Below the pieces are notes generated by a model. It searched no databases. It was not told where the DNA came from and saw only the letters and a list, made by a program, of their open reading frames with translations. From Bacteroidales bacterium (lineage in GTDB: Bacteria > Bacteroidota > Bacteroidia > Bacteroidales > GCA-2748055), in NCBI GenBank assembly GCA_023138875.1, contig JAGLOO010000022.1, positions 1 to 64,000 of the forward strand: a stretch of 64,000 nucleotides of DNA, in the 5' to 3' direction. Positions within the stretch are counted from its first letter, which is position 1, and each line of letters opens with the position of its first letter. The position numbers and the translations under genes were made by a program. Below are positions 60,534 through 64,000 of this stretch, piece by piece.

Positions 60534-63146
60534 TTAAACTTCGATCCCAATAAGCAGAAGATCATCCAGCTGGCGCTCCTTGCCCATCCATCCGGTGAAA
60601 TCGTTCCGGAAGAAATCGTAGAATTGGGGGATGGTATACGCAGCATTTTCCAGCAGGAGCTGGCGGACCCTACCCGAACCATACTTCAATCCGTCCGGAC
60701 CTCCCAACTGATCGGTCAGACCGTCTGTGAAGAAGAAGAACTTGTCGCCCGGATGGTAATGGATCTCGTGGTTGGTGAACGGCTGCTCCGGTTTTTTTGG
60801 GTGTTTCAGACCACCAATGGCCTTGCGGTCACCTTTATACACTGTAATCTCCCCCTCACTGAGGAGATAGAGCGGACGGTGTGCACCGGCGAATTCCATT
60901 ACCAGCTTTTTTTTGAGGAACCTGCACAGGGCCATGTCCATCCCATCGCGGGTTTCTGGTTTCTCACGATCCTGCTTCAGGGTCTTTCTCACCTCCTGGT
61001 GCAGCGATTCACACAGGTCCCCGGCCGAGATACGGGGATTCAGGCCGGTGATGTTGTTCATAAGGAACAGGCCTATAAAAGAGAGCAGGGCACCGGGAAC
61101 GCCATGACCGGTACAATCCACAGCGGCAATATACCAGGCATCATCGGTTTCAAAAAGCCAGGGGAAGTCTCCTGAAATCACATCCCTGGGTTTGTAATAG
61201 ACCAGACTTTTTGGGAAGGCTTTCCTGATGCGGCTTGTCTCAGGCAGGATGGAGGACTGGATGCGTTCCGCATAGTTGATGCTGTCCTGGACCTTCCGGT
61301 TCTGAACCTTGATCTCTTTTTCAATGTGTTTGGCTTCGGTAATGTCATGGCCCACGATGAGGATGGTCTCCAGTTCGTTATCCTGGAATTCGGGGATGAC
61401 ATCCACATTGAGGATCCTTTCGGTTTTATGCTCGCCCATCTGCAGGGGGAGGGATATCAGCAAGTTTTTCTTAACCGGCGTATCTGCCATAGAGGAAAGG
61501 ATCTCCTGGAGGAGATCGGCAAATATCTTTTTGAAAGGGATCTCGCTCAGGTTCCGGTTTACCATGGTGTGGGGTGAGATATCGGTATAATCCTCCACGA
61601 CTGGATTGGCATAATAAATATCTCCGGAACTGCTGATGCGAAGGATCAGATCCAGCGAGTTTTCCGACAGCGATTGCATCCTGGTTTTCAATCGCTGTTC
61701 CTTCTCCATGCGCTTCGATTCCGTGATATCGGTGGTGTTGAGTACAAATCCTTTGATGGCAGAGTCGGCCAGCATGTTCCTGAAGTGTGTCCGGAGAAAG
61801 ATCCGTTCTCCGTTTTTCTTGATGAAAGAGTACTCGAGGTTCTGGACCTGGCCGGGATTTTCGCGCAGCCATTCAAGGGTTTTCCTGAGCTGTGTGGCCT
61901 CATCCCTGCCTATGCGCTCCAGGTCTTTCCCGGCCATCATCTCTTCTACCGTATACCCGAATATATTGATAACAGACGGACTGATGTAGGTAAGACCGAA
62001 TTCGTTATCATAGATGGAGATGATCTCCGATGCATATTCCAGCAACAGGTGAATCCTGTTCTGTGCATTCCGGGCCTCATCGATCTTCCCTTCCAGCAGG
62101 ATGTTGGCGGTTTCAAGTTTTCCCTGGGAGTTTTTCATTTCCCGGGCATTTTCCTGCAGTTGTACCTCGTTATTCTGCAGCTCATCGGTCATTTTTGTTG
62201 ACTCTTCCAGCAACCTCTTGGTCCGCAGGTTCATCTTGAGGTTCAACAGGGTACGTGCGATGATTTCGCCCAGTTCAAGCAGGAACTGGATGGTCAGTTT
62301 GGGAATGCGGTCACCCAGAAATGCAAACTCTACGATCCCCTGAAGATCGTCGTGGGAGATCAGGGGTACCAGCAGGATGCTTCCCGGTTTCTGGTCGCCC
62401 ATAATCCCGGAGGTAATGGTTACATAGTCTTCCGGGATCTCGGTTCGGTAAATATAATCCTTCTCGTAGGCGCATTGTCCCACGAGTCCTTCCCCGATCT
62501 GGAATTTCTGACTGATGAATTTTCTTCTGTTATAGGCGTAGGTGGCTGTATTGGTGAGTGTTTTAGCTTCCTCGTCAAACAGGTAGAATGCAGCCTGGGT
62601 GGCCTGAATGTAGGAGTTCAACGCATTCAGGATCTGGTATGAAAGCTCATCCAGGTCCTGGTGTTCCCTCAGGATCTTTGAAACAATATCCTTTCCTTCA
62701 GCAATCCAGCTCTGTTCCCTCTCCTTCCTTCGGTTGGATTTAATGTTTAGCTGGATCATGCGCAACGCCTTTCCCAGGTCAGTCTCCATCATCTCATCAT
62801 AGGGTTCTGGATTATCCCCTTCGGAAAGCTCTTTTGCAAATTCGGTATTGCGCGCCACCAGCTGCCGGGATTCTTTAACGCGTTCTTCATAATCGCGGAT
62901 GGCCCTGTTCATGATCCTGTGCATGGGGTGGAGCAGGATAAAGATAAACACAGGGATCAGGTCCACCAGGAACAGTGACGGATGCTCGCCATGCAACATG
63001 ACCAGGTTTCTGAAGGAGATGGAGAGGCCGTCTTGCATCAGAAAGGAAAGGAGGATCAGGATCACGAGCAGGGCGCTGATCACGGTGACCACCACTACCT
63101 TCCGGAAGTTAAGTCGACTGATGATGTATGGATCCCGTCCCGACAT
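60534..63146 (-). CDS. SpoIIE-type PP2C phosphatase with GAF and PAS domains (SiaA-like)
   Basis: An 870-residue sensor phosphatase. Order: two hydrophobic helices (about 15-70), coiled coil, GAF domain (about 165-310), coiled coil, PAS (about 370-480, YISPSVINIFGYTVEEMMAG), second PAS (about 490-615), then the SpoIIE domain with VYYKPRDVISGDFPWLF, VDCTGHGVPGALLSFIG and FFTDGLTDQ near the end. The Asp residues that hold the metals are present. It would dephosphorylate the SiaC-like protein in response to a signal seen by GAF or PAS. The GAF protein gene ends 4 bp upstream. Confidence 0.92.
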   Translation of the reverse strand: MSGRDPYIISRLNFRKVVVVTVISALLVILILLSFLMQDGLSISFRNLVMLHGEHPSLFLVDLIPVFIFILLHPMHRIMNRAIRDYEERVKESRQLVARNTEFAKELSEGDNPEPYDEMMETDLGKALRMIQLNIKSNRRKEREQSWIAEGKDIVSKILREHQDLDELSYQILNALNSYIQATQAAFYLFDEEAKTLTNTATYAYNRRKFISQKFQIGEGLVGQCAYEKDYIYRTEIPEDYVTITSGIMGDQKPGSILLVPLISHDDLQGIVEFAFLGDRIPKLTIQFLLELGEIIARTLLNLKMNLRTKRLLEESTKMTDELQNNEVQLQENAREMKNSQGKLETANILLEGKIDEARNAQNRIHLLLEYASEIISIYDNEFGLTYISPSVINIFGYTVEEMMAGKDLERIGRDEATQLRKTLEWLRENPGQVQNLEYSFIKKNGERIFLRTHFRNMLADSAIKGFVLNTTDITESKRMEKEQRLKTRMQSLSENSLDLILRISSSGDIYYANPVVEDYTDISPHTMVNRNLSEIPFKKIFADLLQEILSSMADTPVKKNLLISLPLQMGEHKTERILNVDVIPEFQDNELETILIVGHDITEAKHIEKEIKVQNRKVQDSINYAERIQSSILPETSRIRKAFPKSLVYYKPRDVISGDFPWLFETDDAWYIAAVDCTGHGVPGALLSFIGLFLMNNITGLNPRISAGDLCESLHQEVRKTLKQDREKPETRDGMDMALCRFLKKKLVMEFAGAHRPLYLLSEGEITVYKGDRKAIGGLKHPKKPEQPFTNHEIHYHPGDKFFFFTDGLTDQLGGPDGLKYGSGRVRQLLLENAAYTIPQFYDFFRNDFTGWMGKERQLDDLLLIGIEV

Positions 63147-63150
63147 GTTG

Positions 63151-63915
63151 CTATTGCAGGTTTGGTGCTAATTTCTCTATCATGTCCCTTGAATAGATCC
63201 TGAACATATTTTCAATATCATACGGATCGTGCCTGTAGCCTGAGCATTCCACTACCGCAACCGTTTTGTTTTTATAGATCAACGGAACAATGGCCAGGTA
63301 GGCGGGTTTCGATTTACCCAGACCGGAATATACCTCCATGTGTTCCTCGGGAAGACGGATCAGAACCATGATCTGCTGGTTTCTGGCCACCTGTCCGGTG
63401 AGCCCTTCACCTTCTTTGAAGGAATATGGTTCGGTGGAAGAAGCCAGTGCGTAGGAAGAGGTCGCTTCAAATTTTCCCTTTTTCCCCACATAGAAAACGC
63501 CTGACATAATCTCCAGTTCCCGGGCCAGGTTCTTTAGCAATCCCCTGCCTGCGTCTTCCAGTGATGCGTTTTCAGGGGTGCGTCTGACCAGTTTCCGGGC
63601 GGTGGCTGCAAAATCCATCACATGTTTATCCTTCGATGGATCTTGTTTTTGAACAGATTTCGAATTTTCATCAACATCTTTTTCCTTCAGGCTGCGCTCC
63701 TCATCAATCCAAAGCCGGTGTGCTTTCTTTACCGCAAGCATAAACAGAAAAATACCCGAGGCTGCCATCGATATCCAGATAAGGATCAACAGGATAGGTG
63801 ATGATGCATTGGTGAGGATCTTGTTCCAGGAAAGAATCAGCAATGAAATGCCCCCGGTCAGTAAAACGACCAGGGCCACCCAGGTAAATATGTATTGTAA
63901 TCTACTCCTGAGCAT
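63151..63915 (-). CDS. membrane-anchored GAF-domain protein
   Basis: A 254-residue protein with two hydrophobic helices (about 10-32 and 40-62), a charged linker (SKSVQKQDPSKDKH) and a C-terminal GAF domain (about 100-250: LEIMSGVFYVGKKGKFEATS, GEGLTGQVARN, YLAIVPLIYKNKTVAVVEC). GAF domains bind small ligands or sense redox; the ligand here is unknown. It precedes the SpoIIE phosphatase gene by 4 bp and its GAF domain resembles the one in that protein, so it may be a second sensor for the same switch. Confidence 0.85.
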   Translation of the reverse strand: MLRSRLQYIFTWVALVVLLTGGISLLILSWNKILTNASSPILLILIWISMAASGIFLFMLAVKKAHRLWIDEERSLKEKDVDENSKSVQKQDPSKDKHVMDFAATARKLVRRTPENASLEDAGRGLLKNLARELEIMSGVFYVGKKGKFEATSSYALASSTEPYSFKEGEGLTGQVARNQQIMVLIRLPEEHMEVYSGLGKSKPAYLAIVPLIYKNKTVAVVECSGYRHDPYDIENMFRIYSRDMIEKLAPNLQ

Positions 63916-63926
63916 ATCAATCCAAT

Positions 63927-64000
63927 CTAAGCCTCATCATTCTTTAATCGCTCCTTCAGTCTTTCAACCTCCTGGTTGGCATCTTCCAGCAGCTGGTACT
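63927..64000 (-). CDS. 3' end of a gene running past the window, coiled coil
   Basis: On the minus strand the last 23 codons before a TAG at 63927-63929 read as a Glu/Leu/Lys-rich helix (QLLEDANQEVERLKERLKND). The start lies outside the window, so the protein cannot be identified. It ends 11 bp before the GAF gene and is probably cotranscribed with the Sia-like module. Confidence 0.6.
   Translation of the reverse strand, partial: YQLLEDANQEVERLKERLKNDEA

Overview
The window reads as chromosome of a Bacteroidota species, probably a free-living Bacteroidales/Marinilabiliales- or Flavobacteriia-like anaerobe or facultative organism. Supporting signs are repeated -7 boxes of the TAnnTTTG type, two large secreted proteins with type IX secretion (Por) C-terminal sorting domains and SprB-like repeats, an sdhC-sdhA-sdhB operon of the cytochrome b558 type, the rplM-rpsI-rpsB-tsf / pyrH-frr block, a DUF6427-like gene beside purD, and a DUF2723 GT-C-like membrane protein. 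No species can be named from sequence alone.

Layout. 1-433: two overlapping insertion-sequence remnants. 434-7524 (minus): methyltransferase, ATP-grasp enzyme, YfhO-type membrane protein, glycyl-tRNA synthetase, UDP-GlcNAc 2-epimerase. 7602-13582: nadB, a Dus tRNA-dihydrouridine synthase, CPBP protease, an unknown protein, aminopeptidase P. 13674-17058 (minus): succinate dehydrogenase/fumarate reductase. 17222-20166 (plus): an A+T-rich methyltransferase, a second aminopeptidase P and an alpha/beta hydrolase. 20203-23119 (minus): Spy-like protein, S41 protease, dCMP deaminase, tRNA-Leu(CAA). 23338-28803: antiquitin-like aldehyde dehydrogenase, a VapC-type toxin-antitoxin pair, dxs, OmpA-family lipoprotein. 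28798-35293 (minus): GT-C membrane protein and the translation operon, which carries an IS6-family element between tsf and pyrH. 35571-44140: O-antigen-ligase-like protein, 3-methyladenine glycosylase, DUF2723 protein, polysaccharide deacetylase, DUF6427-like protein, purD. 44245-49491 (minus): two T9SS cargo proteins. 49599-54951: a lasso-peptide gene cluster. 55103-64000 (minus): two envelope proteins, a TerB-ABC transporter fusion and a SiaA/SiaB/SiaC-like partner-switching module with a GAF protein.

The most notable content is the lasso cluster. A 43-codon gene at 51299-51430 encodes a precursor with a W-x-x-P leader motif, the conserved Thr at leader position -2 and an 18-residue core (AGNPGGGDDYVTFGYSES). 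It directly follows the asparagine-synthetase-like cyclase gene. On the opposite strand, converging on and overlapping the precursor, lie the B2 protease, the B1 (PqqD-like) recognition protein, a PAPS sulfotransferase and an HPr-kinase-like lasso kinase; a nucleotidyltransferase is divergent from the kinase. The core ends in Ser, the type of residue phosphorylated by the paeninodin kinase, and carries two Tyr that could be sulfated. The product is therefore predicted to be an acidic, tailored lasso peptide. No dedicated exporter is visible.

Secondary points: the IS6 element in the translation operon lacks a target duplication; ribosomal protein S2 has a long Lys/Glu tail; a Sia-like switch is linked to an unusual TerB-ABC fusion; and several inverted repeats and embedded terminators are present.
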